Assembly: GCA_026936335.1 (NCBI GenBank)
Contig: JAPMXV010000050.1
Span: 62,001-126,000, forward strand
Reading direction: 5' to 3'
Origin: Mantamonas sphyraenae
Lineage: Eukaryota; CRuMs; Mantamonadidae
Length of the DNA: 64,000 nucleotides
The translations under genes and the position numbers were made by a program. The stretch's first letter is position 1. Every line of letters begins with the position of its first letter. The notes below the pieces were generated by a model. That model did not search any database. It was not told the origin of the DNA and saw nothing but the letters and a program-made list of their open reading frames with translations. Positions 1-11,900 of this stretch are shown piece by piece.

Positions 1-3000
1 TACGGTTGCCACGCTGTTTGGTGCCGTGATCCAGACCCAGCTGCATGCAGATGTTCATGCCCCATCCAAACACGTCGCCCTCGGCGGTGAGGGCAAGCGA
101 AAAGTCGGGACCAGCGGCCACCTTGAGCACCGACTTGTCGTGCATCAGAGCCAGCTGCTTGGGCACCGTCTGATCACGTTTGGAACCGTGGCCTAGGGCG
201 CCTGTGAAGCCCACGCCGACGCTCAGGAGCTTGCCAAACTCGGTGACAAAGAGGGTGTGCGAGTGCCCACAGCCCACGTGCATGACATTGCGACCCTCCA
301 GATTGTGTACGGCACTGGGGCTGCGATGGTTGCGCGTGCTTCCTGTTCCCAGCTGGTACTGCAGACCGCGGCCCCAGCTGTAACAATAATTGGGTTCCAC
401 GGTGTCGTCGTCCGCCACGCTTGCGTTCAGACTCATCGAGCCACTCGATGACACATAAATGGACCGTGAGCGCCCCGATCCTCCACGCACGCGACCCATC
501 ATGTGCAAGGTGCCCTTTCGCGACGCCAACGACGGCGATGCGAGCGGAGATCCTTGCTTGTCCTCCAGGGTGACACTCAGACTTGTGCCGCTGCTGCTTC
601 CTGTGCCACTGCCACTGCTGGACGTGGACCCTGTGGACGACGCCGAGTCCAGACCAGACTCTGCCCCATGGATCTTGCTCATGTTGCTCACCAGAACGGC
701 CAGCGTGTCCAGGGTCTCCTTGGACAGCGCGTTGGCACGGCACATCTTGTTCACAAACTGCCGGGTGTAGGACTCGCTCAGACCCAAACTCAGCATGTTG
801 AACGCATAGTTGCCCAGCAGCTCAAACACCACTGACTCTTGGTTGGCCAGGATCGATTCCAAACCGCCTTCGTCCTCTCCTTCCGAACTGCTGCTGCTGC
901 TGTTGCTGCGTGCGTTTTCTTCGGCCCGTTTCTTGTCCTCCACAAAAGCAGTGGTCCAATACTTGTCTTGGGCCCAGATGGGTGCGGTGCGCAGACGCTG
1001 TTGCAGGAGCTCATGCGATCCAGAGTCAGTGAGGCGGTAGTAGCGTCCGATGACGTCCATCAGCACGCGCGCATTGGTGTACTCGTTCTCATGGCTGATG
1101 TGGTGCAGACAGGTATGCAGCACCGTCAGCAGCTGGTCGAAGCAGCCGTCGCTGAGGATAGACGATGTCGCATCGGCCAACGACAGCTCCTCCACCAGCC
1201 GCGTTCTTCCCGTTTCGTACTCCACCATTTCGCCAAGCTGCTGTTGCTCCTCTTTGTCCAACTCTGTGCCTCCCAGCAACCGGCTGGCACACTCGACAAT
1301 AAACGTGCCTGACGCATCCAACTGCACAATCGATCCGTGTCGTGCACGAACGCCGCCGTGGCTGAGTGCAGAGCTGGGGGACGCCACGTCGTCATCATCG
1401 GCCCCATCTCCCCTGTCTCTCATCACCAGAGCTTCCAGCGCCGCTGTGTCCACATCCGCCATCACTGCACCCAGTGTGTCCTCGTCCGCCAAGGCCTCGT
1501 GGTCAAACGTGCCATCCCACACGCCCTGCCGGCCGTTCTCCGGACGTTCCTCAGGTGACCATGCAGATGCCTGTCTGTACCCATACACATACGCTGATCC
1601 TGCACTGTCTCCAGGCTGGGCGCAGTGGCGAAGGTAAAAGGCGTGCAGGCCAAGCAGCAGGTCGTCGCGCAGATCGTCGAGGTGCGGTGGGGCCGTGGAA
1701 ACGTGCACGGGAAACGGATGGGTGAAGCGCAGAAGGGAGGCAGTAGGCATGAGAGAGGCCATGAGATAGCCAAATGGGGACAGGGTGGCTTCCACGGCAT
1801 GCAAGTAGGTGGCAAACACGGTTCGCATGCCCTCCAGGTGCTCGGTGACAAAGGAGGCAAAGGCCTGTGTTTGCAGCACCATGTGCAGAAAGTCCGGGTC
1901 GTCGCTGGTGGCTCCGTAGGGGGACCGCTTGAGAAAAGTACTCTTGTTGAAGGAAATAATGGGCACTGCAGCGCTCTGCAGGATGATCAAGTGACGGCGA
2001 GCCTGCTGAAACAGGTTGGCCCAACATTCCAGAAAGAGGGAACGCAGCAGCAAGTCGAGATGGATGTCCACCGCTGCCCTGCCCAGGTGATCGGATTGTT
2101 CCGAGTGGACGTAGGGCGAGTAGGAGACCGGTTTGTATCGAGGACCAAGATCGGCGCTGTCCTGACCCACCACCAGACTGTCGTGTTGGGCATCGACGGA
2201 ATCCAGCAACGCTGTCTCTGGATGCAGCAGGAGCTCGAGGTTGGCGACGAGAGGCCCACGCAAGGCAGCAGGGAGATGGCAGGAGGCAGCGGATTCGGGC
2301 TGGCGAAGCTGGCCATTGTCCAGGTTGACAAAGACCAAATGGTCCATATCGGCGCCAGCAAAATCGCCGCTGTGCTCGTCTCCCAGCGTCCCATAAGCGT
2401 TGGGCGAGTCCGAGGCAGCAGCGAGGGTGTCGTTGTGGCAGCCGAGAAGAAAAATGGTCGGGGCGTTGAGGATCTCCGTGAGGCCCTCGGGCAGCACGGG
2501 GATGAACACGTGATGCCACTCAAATGGGAAAATGAGGGAAATGAGGGCCAGAGAGCAGTGCGTCAGGCGTGCGTTGCTTGAACTGTGCAGCACGAGAGAA
2601 AACTGCTCGGTGAGCAGGAGGCAGGCCAGATGTACCACCGTCTGCACGTCCAGCGTGGCAAACAGGTGCCTCAGAGAGACGTCGTGCAGAGGCAAGTCGT
2701 TGGCCGGAGGCAGTGACACACGCACGGATTTCTCGCCGAGTCGCAGAAGCAGAGACGGACTTGAGCTGAGTCGTGCGCCAGGAGACGGGAGTGATTGCAA
2801 AGGTTGCCACCCGAGAAGCTGGTCCTCCAGGGAAATGGGCATCTCAGCGTGGTCCGAACTGTGTGCGTAGCTGCTGTAAAGATGAGACAGGAGGACCCTG
2901 TGCAAGGAAAGCAACGGGTGGGTGCTCAGCAGACACAAACAACGCGGAAGGGCAAGGGACGGCGACGCTGACGTGCTCTGGTGCCACACCAGCGCTGCAG

Positions 3001-3507
3001 CATAGAAGCGAGTGCCGTCGAGCGCGGTGAGGACAAAGGGCATGTACGAAGGCCGCGGGTGCACCTTGTTGCAACTTGCGTGCATGCCTGCAGGAAAGGC
3101 AAACTGCAAAAAAGGGGTTGGGGCGTGTGCAAAGGCAACGGCAACGTGTCAGTGAGAGCGCAAGGCGGATTTTCAACTTTTTGACGACTCACCTGCACCA
3201 CATCGTCTGCATTGAGGCCCAACTGAGCATCCTGGGCGTCTGGATGTTTGTCTATCACCACGGGTTGCAACGGAGTGGATTCTGCAGAGGGAGAGAGTGA
3301 GAGAGGTGTTTGGGGGGGTGGGTATGCATCCACTACAAACGTACCCACTGCACTGAGCTTGGACGGATGAGCTCCCTGCTCGGCTACTGCTGCATATTCA
3401 TGGACAAGGGACTGGACCTGTTCGGGGTCTGCAGCAATGCTGAGCAGGACAAACGACATTTCTTCGCTGGTTTGCATTCCACTGCGCCTCCGTACACAAC
3501 ACTTCAT
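1..3507 (-). CDS. DENN domain / SBF2-like / RCC1-repeat protein, partial at left edge
   Basis: Partial gene; the C-terminus lies beyond base 1. Proposed exons are 3507-3345, 3281-3193 and 3103-1, about 1,118 residues. Intron donors are GTACGT and GTGAGT; the second intron has a CTGAC motif and ends TTTTTTGCAG. Exon 3 opens with FAFPAG and then PFVLTALDG, the usual uDENN signature, followed by a DENN core (LIFPFEWHHVFIPVLP). Around bases 800-1150 a helical segment (LLGNYAFNMLSLGL) resembles the SBF2/KIAA0513-type domain. From about base 410 to 1 there are RCC1-type repeats (CYSWGRGLQYQLGTG, HVGCGHSHTLFV, VAAGPDFSLALT). DENN proteins are usually Rab exchange factors and RCC1 repeats form beta-propellers, so a membrane-traffic GEF is likely. 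The start is uncertain: ATG 3507 overlaps the upstream stop and ATG 3477 is an alternative. Confidence 0.8.
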
Positions 3508-4949
3508 GTGTCCACATGCTCAAGGTCGGTGGTGGTGGCAGAGGGCAACGACACGCTGCTGCTGCGTCTGCTGCTGGCGGCGCTGGACATGCCGGAACCG
3601 GGAGTCCCCCAACCGGGATCCAGAGTGGTTCCGTCAACTCCGGTTCCGGCTGCACCTGTCTGCGACCCTGTGTCTGTGTCTGTACCCGTGTTTGTGTTTG
3701 CCGCCTCGTTTTCTGAGTCTGTGTGTTGCTGCTGGCCATCGTGGCTGCCGCCGCCGCTGGACAGGACTCCGGCCTTTTCCAGGGAGTCGCGCAATTGGTC
3801 GACATGGCCAAATGAGCTGTCGACACTGGGCTGGCTCGGATGCACGGCAATGTCAAAGGAGAGCAGCGGGTCGGACTTGACCTCGAGCACATCAAAGTCG
3901 TAGTACAGGGGACACACAATCTCCAGCACTCGGGGCGCAATCGTGGGCATCACATACTCTCCACCACTGAGCTTGGCTTGCTTGGCCCTCTCTTTGGCCT
4001 TTTCCGCTTCCCTGTCTTCTTCCAGCTGCTGTTGCATCTGTGCCAGCCGTTGTTGGCGCCGTTCGAGACGCGCTTGTTCGCGCTCTTCCTGCCTGCGTTC
4101 GAGCTCGTCGTCGTCGAGAAGGACATGCTCGGCATCTTCTTCGTCGTCTTCTTCCTCATCCTCGTCGTCAAACTCCTGGTCAATCTGTGCCTCGAGGGTG
4201 GCGAGATCGGCAGCCTCGCGTTGTCGCTGAAGCTTGTCCAATCGTATCCTGCGTGCCTCCTGGGCGTCTTGGAGGGTGTCAAAGCCCAACAGGTGGGGAT
4301 AGGAGGAAGCGACGACGGGGAGCAGGTCAATGTCGGGCTGGTCGTCGACGGTCCAGTCGTACGGAGGTCGGCCAATGCCCAATTCGGCCAGGGAGTGTTT
4401 GTAGTTGGTGACCAGGGCGGAGGAGGACACCTTGCCCAGGTAGACCTTGAGCTTGAGGATGTTTTCGCCATGCTTATCGTAGATGTGGCGCACGAGTTCG
4501 CTCACGGGGGTTTGTGCAGGCACGCGCAGACTAAAGTTGACATAGGACCAGGTGAGCATGCGAAACTCGACGGTGACAAACACTTGAGTCTTGCGGATGA
4601 TTTCGTTGACGAGGCGCATCTTGCGAAAGGTGTCGATGGCGCCCTCGACAAACTCGTCGGGCAACGGTCGCACGGCCTTCTTCTTCTTGCGCCGTGTGCG
4701 CTTGCGCTGACCATACACGGAGCGCGAGGTTGTGGAGGAACGTGATGAGCGACGCGTGGAGCGTGTGACGGTGCTTCCTGCCGTGCTGCTTGCGCTGTCG
4801 TCTTGCTGGGCAAAGGAAACGCCGCGGCGGCTGCTTCGTCCGGTGTGTGAGGAGGAGGCGGTGGACGAGGAGGACGACGATGCGCTGGTGGACGAGGTCA
4901 TTTGAGGGCCCGACAGGATGGAGGCGAGGTCGTCAAACTCGCCAGACAT
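3504..4949 (-). CDS. Hypothetical protein with possible ubiquitin-like fold and acidic coiled coil
   Basis: Single-exon frame of 481 residues from ATG 4949 (MSGEFDDLAS) to TGA 3506-3504. The open frame extends upstream to 5279, but that part is antisense to the BRX1 exon, so I chose the ATG that leaves a 44-base divergent gap. Residues 15-80 are Ser/Thr-rich and 81-92 are basic (RKRTRRKKKK). Residues 122-195 (VFVTVEFRMLTWSYVNFSLR, then an amphipathic helix and KLKVYLGK) look like a beta-grasp (ubiquitin- or RA-like) domain. This is followed by an acidic run and an E/R/Q-rich coiled coil, and a C-terminal region with VLEIVCPLYYDFDVLEV. I do not recognise the family. The stop overlaps the first ATG of the DENN gene by four bases, so it could instead be the N-terminal part of that protein, joined by an intron I cannot place. 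Confidence 0.6.
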   Translation of the reverse strand: MSGEFDDLASILSGPQMTSSTSASSSSSSTASSSHTGRSSRRGVSFAQQDDSASSTAGSTVTRSTRRSSRSSTTSRSVYGQRKRTRRKKKKAVRPLPDEFVEGAIDTFRKMRLVNEIIRKTQVFVTVEFRMLTWSYVNFSLRVPAQTPVSELVRHIYDKHGENILKLKVYLGKVSSSALVTNYKHSLAELGIGRPPYDWTVDDQPDIDLLPVVASSYPHLLGFDTLQDAQEARRIRLDKLQRQREAADLATLEAQIDQEFDDEDEEEDDEEDAEHVLLDDDELERRQEEREQARLERRQQRLAQMQQQLEEDREAEKAKERAKQAKLSGGEYVMPTIAPRVLEIVCPLYYDFDVLEVKSDPLLSFDIAVHPSQPSVDSSFGHVDQLRDSLEKAGVLSSGGGSHDGQQQHTDSENEAANTNTGTDTDTGSQTGAAGTGVDGTTLDPGWGTPGSGMSSAASSRRSSSVSLPSATTTDLEHVDT

Positions 4950-4993
4950 GGTGTGATGAGTGGATGGTTGTTGCGCCGGGGGGCGCAGCAAGG
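4950..4993. promoter_or_regulatory. 44-base divergent intergenic region between BRX1 and the 3504-4949 gene
   Basis: Only 44 bases separate the two head-to-head start codons, so promoter elements of each gene must lie in this gap or inside the neighbouring coding sequence. I see no TATA box. Confidence 0.4.
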
Positions 4994-6593
4994 ATGGGTC
5001 GTAAAGCAAAGCGGCAGGCAACTCGGGCCAAGAAGCGAACAGCGGCAGCGATGGAGGAGGAGGAGGTGGAGGCATTGGACCACTTTGAGGAGGAGCGTGG
5101 GGCAGCAGAGGTGGAGGATGACGTGTCAGCACTGCTGAGCAAGCGGGGCAAGGGCCGTGGAGGACGTCGGGGAAAGCGAGCGAACGACGACTCGGACTCG
5201 GAAGACGAGTCGAGCAGTGACGAAGAAGAGGTGATTGTGCAACGCAATGCCAAGGGAGAACTCGAGGCTGTGTCTGCAAGCGTCAAGGCACAGTGGCTGG
5301 CCAAACAAGCCGCCAAGGGCAAAAAGACAAAGGGCGGACGAGGAAGCAGCGGCGACGGCAAAGACACCAGCAGCAGCAGCAGCAGCAGCAGTAGCAGCAG
5401 CGGAAGCCAAGGCAAGGGCAAGAAAGAGACTGTGGCGGAAGCATGGCGATTCCGAAACAAGAGCAAAGTGCTTGTGTTCAGCTCGCGAGGCGTGAGCACG
5501 CTGCATCGACATCTCATGCAGGATCTGCGCAACCTGATGCCGCACAGCCGCAAGGGTAGGTTTGACGAGACGCGGGCCAACGGCGTTGCGTAAAGTGGTG
5601 TGACGGACGGCAGGGCGAGGGAGTCAGTGGGTGGAAGGCAAAGGCGAGGGAGGCGGGTTTGTTTGCGCGTGCAACACGCGGGTGGATTTTTTTCTGCATG
5701 CCTCGGGACGGATTTCAGTCCGCTGACACAGCAAACGACGCACACGTGTTCCACGCAACGGGGATTACGTCATCGACACCACCACGACCACACACACACA
5801 CACGCACACACTCACAAACACCCTGGGGAGCACAGAGGTGAAGCTGGACGAAAAGGGGTCGCTGCGAGTCATCAATGAGATTGCGGAAGCGAGGGACTGC
5901 AACGGAGTGGTGTTTCTGGAGGCGCGACGCAAGGAGGACCTGTACATGTGGGTGTCACGTACGCCGAATGGACCGTCGGCCAAGTTCCACTGCACGCACC
6001 TGCACTCGCTGCTGGAACTGAAGCTGACGGGCAACTGCCTGAAGGGCTCGCGTCCGTACCTTGTGTTTGACAAGGGGTTCGAGGAGACGCCTGAGCACAG
6101 ACTGATGAAGGAGATGCTTGTGCAAACGTTTGGGACACCCAACATGCATCCGCGCAGCAAGCCGTTCTTTGACCACGTGTTTTCGTTCACGCTGCTGGAA
6201 GACACCATCTGGTTCCGCAACTACCAGGTGGTCAAGACGGAGGATGAGGAGGAGGCCACCAAGTCGGTGACGTCGCTGGTGGAGATTGGGCCTCGGTTCA
6301 CGCTGCGGCCGATCAAGATCTTTTCGGGCAGCTTCCAGGGCGCTACGCTGTACGAGAACCCGAAGTATGTGTCGCCGACGCAGCTGAGGGCCATGCTGAA
6401 GCGCAAGGCTGGCGCCAAGTATGTAAACCGGCTGGTGAGCGAGGCCAAGCGCAGGAAACGGGAGGTGGAAAACAAGGAGCGTCCTGACGAGCTGGATTTC
6501 GACGACTTGTTTGACGATGGGTTGGGCGGCAGCAGCAGCAGCGGCGGTGCGGGCGAGAGTGGGGAAGGCGACAGCGGCAGCGATGAGGAGTGA
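4994..6593 (+). CDS. BRX1: Ribosome biogenesis protein BRX1 (Brix domain)
   Basis: Two exons, 4994-5555 and 5836-6593, give 439 residues. The intron (donor GTAGGT, acceptor CACAG) splits the codon for E188 and restores the conserved run PHSRK-E-VKLD. Residues 1-150 are a low-complexity tail with acidic patches and a poly-Ser tract encoded by AGC repeats. The Brix domain starts near residue 155 (KSKVLVFSSRGVSTLHRHLM) and includes LYMWVSRTPNGPSAKFH, ELKLTGNCLKGSRP, KPFFDHVFSF and IWFRNYQVV, all diagnostic of the BRX1 branch. BRX1 is a nucleolar factor for 60S subunit assembly, binding 25S/28S rRNA precursors with EBP2. The C-terminal tail is acidic. It is convergent with the glycosyltransferase gene, whose stop is 14 bases away. 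Confidence 0.95.
5788..5812. repeat. CA-rich microsatellite in the BRX1 intron
   Basis: A run of (CA)n with one CG interruption lies shortly before the acceptor and may serve as part of its pyrimidine-poor 3' tract. It is not coding. Confidence 0.6.
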
Positions 6594-6607
6594 AGAAACC
6601 AGTCTTT

Positions 6608-8769
6608 TCATTCGGCTCCGGGGAGAGGTGGGCGAACGTGGGTGGCAATGTCGAGAGAGTCTTGCGGGGCATGGACGAGCACCTTGCCTGTGGTGGCGAC
6701 GTGGAGGTTGATGCCTGAGGACGGTAGGAGGGCCCAGTTTGCGACGTCGGTGAGGAGCTGGGGTGTTGTGTCGACTGTGTTCTGTTGGCCGGCGCGCTGC
6801 TGGGCGAGCTTGGATTGGAGGATGCTCTGCTTGACGCGTGCACGCATGCGCAGTTGCTTGCGTTCGGCTGCAGTCATGTCGGGGATGACGCGGAGGAAGG
6901 AGATGTCAAAGGCGGTGTTTTGGGTTTCGTCGATGTAGTGCTCCTCGTCGGGGCTAACGAGATTCGTGTAGGGTGACCAGCATTCGGCAGGGTCCTGATC
7001 GGCGTAGGGTACAAGGAGGGAGTGTGCGTCGAGGTCGGCGGGGGCCGTGTCGAGCTGGTTGGAGACGAGCTGGGGCGCAAGGGCGTCGGCGCGGTGGAAG
7101 AGGTTGTAGCGAAAGGTAATGAGGCGCCGGGAGGTGTAAAAGTAGCGGTGGGCGTCCAGGGAGCTTGCGGTGATCCACTCACGAAGGAGGACGTGGACGG
7201 GAGGCACGCTGGAGGATTCGCCGTCTCCACCGGAGAGGACGGGACGCAAATAGGCGAGAAGGGCGCCCATGTCGCGAGACTGGAAGAGGATGCCGTTTGC
7301 ACCGCCATGGGCGACTCGAAGGGCGGCATAGTCGGGGTGGACGGCAGCGGACTTGTGCACGAGGTATTGGAGGGCACGGAGGGCGTTGGGGCACATGCGG
7401 AAGCCTTCGTCGGCGTCCAGGAGCAGATAATTGTGGGATGTGTCATCCAGGAGGGCATCCAAGGAGGCAACGAGGTTTTCGAGCTGCCGGCGTCGCAGTT
7501 CGGTGTGGAGGGGTTGGCTTGCGCGCTCGTTGACGAGTTTGCGGATGGTTTGAGAGTTGTCGATGAAGCGGACGTTGGGACGTGTGTTGTACTTTGCCTT
7601 GGCGGCGTCAAAGGCCGGGTGGGAGTCCTTGGCGTTGTTGACGAGAACAATCTGAACGAAACGCTCGATGTCGAGGTTGTCCATGCCCTGCTGGGCAAAG
7701 ATAGAGTCGAGGGTGTGTTCGAGGTAGTTTGTCTGCTTGCCGGCGTCTGGGTGGACGACGTGCTGTCTGTGTTGGATGTCTGTGTTGATGATGAGAGTGA
7801 CCGGGTAGGCCTTTGGGTGTCTGCAACGTGTGTGGGAGTGAGGTGAAAGGAGTGTGCAAAGTGTAAGCGAGGGAAGGAAGAAGCGGAAAGTGCAAAGGTG
7901 GGATGCAACGTACTGCTTGCGGAGAGCTTGCATAGCTTCGCGAGCCTGCGAAAGCTGTGCCTGGGCTCCTCGGACGCCGTCGTGTAGCTTGGACAAGCGT
8001 TGGTGGAGAGAGGCGGCGGAGGAGGCAGAGGAAGAGGATTGGGAGATGCGTTTGGCAGCCTCCCAGTCGATGTTTCTCTTTGTTTCGGCCTCTAGCTTTG
8101 CGGTGAGGGCCTTGGCAGCGGCAATGAACTCTTCGCGCCTGCGTTGCTCTTCTGCACGTCTACGCGCCTCCTGTGGGGTGGACGAGATGACGGGTGGAGA
8201 TTGATCCAAGTGAGTGAGCGAGGTGCAGATGCAAAGGGTGTGTGGGTGTGTGTGGGTTCGGGGAATCGGGCTGTACCTCTTGCTGCCGGCGCTGCTGCTC
8301 GAGGGCTTGTTGGCGGGCAGCCTGGGGGTGGGAATGGCAAAGCAGTTGGCCAAGGAGGAGGGGGTTGGGGTTGGGGTGGGGGAAATTGAAGCGAGGGGAT
8401 GGGGTTTCGGTGTCAGTGGGCTGTGTTTAGGAGGGATGTTGACGTGCGACTTGCCTCTTCCTGGCGCTTTCTTTCTTCCTCGAGTCTCCTGCGCTCCTCC
8501 TCTTGCTGGCGTTGGGCCTGCAGTTCTTGCGGGGTTGGCGTGTTTTGATTCTGATTCTGTTGTTGCTGCGGTTGTGGCTGTTGTTGCTGCGGTTGTTGCT
8601 GAGGGGTTGCTCCGTTGTCGTCGTCGTCCGGAGCGCCATACCCGGGAATGTCGTTGTCGCCATCTGCTGCGACTAGGGACAGGAGAGAACAAACGAACAG
8701 TGTGACCAGAAGCCAGCGTCGACTCCTCGCGCAGGGACGAGCCCGGTGCTCCGAGGAGAGCTCGGCCAT
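6608..8769 (-). CDS. GT54/MGAT4-like glycosyltransferase, type II membrane protein
   Basis: Four exons, 8769-8455, 8321-8277, 8170-7914 and 7820-6608, join in frame to 609 residues. Intron 1 uses a GC donor (GAG|GCAAGT); introns 2 and 3 use GTACAG and GTACGT. Residues about 19-36 form a signal anchor (RRWLLVTLFVCSLLSLVAA). Residues 50-200 are Gln-rich and then a charged coiled coil, a probable lumenal stem. The catalytic region starts near 208 (YPVTLIINTD) with NYLEHTLDSIF, a DxD-like element at 341-343 (LLLDADEGF), NGILFQSRDMGALLAYL and RYNLFHRAD, matching in order the landmarks of MGAT4 N-acetylglucosaminyltransferases (GFIGKMFKSLDL, SLFQHVG). Family assignment is from recalled motifs, so a related GT-A enzyme is possible. 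Substrate unknown; probable site is the Golgi. Confidence 0.65.
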
Positions 8770-8950
8770 ACTCGCGTTTTGGTTTGGCCGCTGTGGCGAC
8801 CTGGTGGGGTACATTGCTTCACGAGACGTGTTCCCTAGCCACATTTGCCTCGCTCATGTCCACTGGATCATCCATCACCTCCAAGGCAACACTGCGCCGG
8901 GTGCTCCAACCAAACAAACTTTCCCCAACAACCCCAACCGCAAGACAAGC
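8770..8950. promoter_or_regulatory. Divergent intergenic region between the glycosyltransferase and the VWD protein
   Basis: 181 bases separate the two start codons on opposite strands and should hold both promoters. I see no clear TATA box or repeated operator-like element. Confidence 0.35.
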
Positions 8951-11900
8951 ATGCAGCGTGCAAGATTGCTCGTGATTCTGCTTTGTGCCTGCCTTGTAAG
9001 TGTTTTTGTATGAATGGCGCGTGCTGTGCATGACCTGTGTGGCCGCACGTCCGTGCGTCGTGGCCGGTTTTGTGCTTGATGGAGAAAACGTTGCCCCATG
9101 CGGCCGCCGCTCGCGCACGGCGTACTACACGCGCCGCCGAGGACGAGGAGGGCACTCAGAGAGTGCTTGCGCTCTCCTTCTGCGTGCCTGCATGGTGTCG
9201 ACGGCGTGGCGCCGCACGCGCTGCGGCTGTCTAGCAGTTTTTGAGCGAAGGACGTTTGGGGTCGCCTTTTTTTTTCCGATGGATGGGCAAATTTTGAGCA
9301 CGGGCCTGTCAACAGCCGGAGACTGACAATGGAGACGCACACGGGGATGGGGACGCAGGCAATGGCTCATGTGGAGGTTTCCACAGGCGAGCCGCAGGCA
9401 ATGACAAATGCCATTGACGACAGCCAGCTGGAGGAGGCCCAGAAGCTGCTGAACCCTCTCGGGCAGGATGCGGAAGGCGAAAAAGCCTTTGTCTCCAGCT
9501 CAGACTCTGGCTCGGACGATGCGGAGCTCATCGAAGAGCCGGATACCACGGATGCGTCGCAAACGTCCGTGGCCGACGCAGAGGGCATGGAGGATGACCC
9601 TCTCGAGTCGGATCTGGAAGGTAAGCGGGCGAGAAAGGCGTGAGCAAGCGAAAAAAAAAACGCGGCGATGGCGAGAGGGAGAATTTTTCGCAGTGGAGGT
9701 TTTTCCGGCGCGGATCACTGACATGGGAGGTGGAACACCAGACTTCAACGAGAAGGAAGAAGCGCCTGAGGAGAACCGCGAGGCCGAGTCTGAAGACGAG
9801 GCTGAAGAAGCGTCCTCTGTGCTGCTGAGCGGCGCTCCGACACCGGAGGACGCGGACGACGTGGCCTCGGAAGACGAGACGCTGGAGGACGACGCCGAGC
9901 TTGCCGGCTCGGATGTCGAGGAGGAGGAAGAGGGTGTGGTGGAGAAGGACGAGGAGGACCTGGAACTGGAGAAGCAGGCCCAGGGCAAGCAAGAGGACAT
10001 GACTCTGCTGGAAGACCTCGATCTGGACACCGACCTCGCACGCCGCCTCAAGAAGGTGCGCTGTGGAAGCCGCTGCCGTTGCCGACGCACTCTGTTCAAG
10101 GTGCGCAAGGTGTACGTGAAGGAGCTGCACAGCCACAAGCGCAAGGTTGCACGTGCACGACGTGCACGCGCACGCCGTGCTCGTGCTGCGCGTAGCAAGA
10201 TGGCACGTCTGATCAAGCGCCTCAAGGTGCTGAAGGGACGTGCTCGCAGCCAGCTGCGTCGCTACCGCCGCACGCGCAACCGCAAGGCCAAGGCCACGTG
10301 GAAGCGCCGCTACGCCGCGACCATGAAGCGTGTGCGCCGTCTGCAGCGTGCTGTCAAGCTTCATCGCGCACGCGCAGCACGTGCTCGCGTGGCTCGCATG
10401 CGTGCGTCTGTCAACGCACGTATTGCACGCCTGCAGCTCGCACAGGCTCGCAAGTACAGCAAGGCTCGCCATGTGCTGATTCGCCGCCTGCGTGCCAAGC
10501 GCAACGGTGCCACACGACGTGCTCGCAACAAGGCTAGCCTGAAGCGCATCAAGCTGCGTGCACGCAAGATCCGTGCACTGACTCTGCGCGTCGCACGCTA
10601 CCGCCTCGCGCAGCGTCGTACTCGCAACGCAAAGCGCCGTGCCAGCATCGGCCGCAAGATGCGTGCCCTGCAGAAGCGCATTGCGCGTCTGTCGCGCCGC
10701 ACCAAGCGCCGTGCACGCAAGACCAAGCGACGCATTGCGCAGTGGGCTGTGTACCGACGCAAGCTGCGTGCGTACAAGAAGCGCATCGCAGCTCTGCGCC
10801 GCCGACGCAAGGCTCGCAAGGCTCTGCGCCGCATGATCGCCAAGCGCAACGCGTACCGCCGCAACTTTCTCAAAAAGGTTCGCCGTGCGCGTTCGCTGCG
10901 TCTGCGTAAGCGCTCGGGTGCCCTGCGCAAGCTGATGAAGAAGCTGCGTGCAAGCATCAAGCGCACACGCAACAAGCGCACGCGCCGTGCCCTGCGCCAG
11001 CGCATTGCACGCACGACGCGCAAGCTGCGCGCTCTGCGCCGCCGCTACTACCGTGCAGGCAAAGCCCTGTTCACCAAGCGCTACCGCCGCACACGACGTG
11101 CCTTGATCAAGAAGCGCAACGCGAACAAGCGTGCATACCGCCGCCGCTGTCGAAACAAGCGTGCTCGACGCAGCCGTGTGTGCCGCGCGATCCGCAAGCG
11201 TCTGTCGCGTGTGGCTCGCAGCCTGCGCTCGGCTCGCGCCAAGTACCTCAAGCGCATCGCTCGCAACACCAACACCAAGTACCTCTCGCGCGTGCGTGCT
11301 CTGGCTGCCAAGGTGGCCCACGCAAAGCGCGTGCTTCGCAAGCGCCTGTCAGCGCGCACACGTGCCGCTACCCTGCGCCGTCTGCGCCGTCTGCAAAAGT
11401 CGCTTGCTAGCATGAAGCGCACACGCGCACGCAAGCTGGCTTCTCTGCGCCGACGCGCAAAGGCCATCAAGAAGCGCCGCGCTCGCCGCCGTGCTGCTGC
11501 CAAGCGCCGAAAGCGCGTTGTGCGCAAGCGCCGCAACCGCAAGCTCAACCGTGCCGCAAAGTGCCATGCGCGCGCAAGGTCCTACTGCCGCAAGGCCAAG
11601 ATCTACCGCCGTCGCCGTGGCGCTGCCAACAAGCGCCGCGCAAAGGCCTTCAAGTCTCTTTGCGTGCGCCACTCCCGCGTCTGCCGCAAGCTCGGCAAGA
11701 AGCGCACCGTGCGCCGTGCCCTGGCCAAGCGTGCCAACAAGCGCTCTCGCCAGATCTACAAGCGCCTGTGCCCGCGCCTCTCCTTGCTGGACGAGGATGT
11801 CGTGTCGGACGCCGACTCGGACGACGACGAGCAGGACGCCGTCAGCGAGCGCTTCATGAGCTCCGCCAAGTTTGACGACTTTGCCGTCAAGATGGACGAC

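Noticed and set aside
1625-2581. Plus-strand open frame of 318 codons
   Set aside because: It is a shadow of the DENN domain coding sequence on the minus strand, which has clear family motifs.
4950-5279. N-terminal extension of the 3504-4949 gene, open to 5279
   Set aside because: It would be fully antisense to the first exon of BRX1, and its translation is a Pro/His-rich low-complexity string typical of a shadow.
9694-9741. Alternative acceptor TTTTTCGCAG for intron 2 of the VWD gene
   Set aside because: It keeps the frame and has a good pyrimidine run, but the acceptor at 9741 matches the paralogous intron at 62530 in phase, following sequence and CTGAC position. Not fully excluded.
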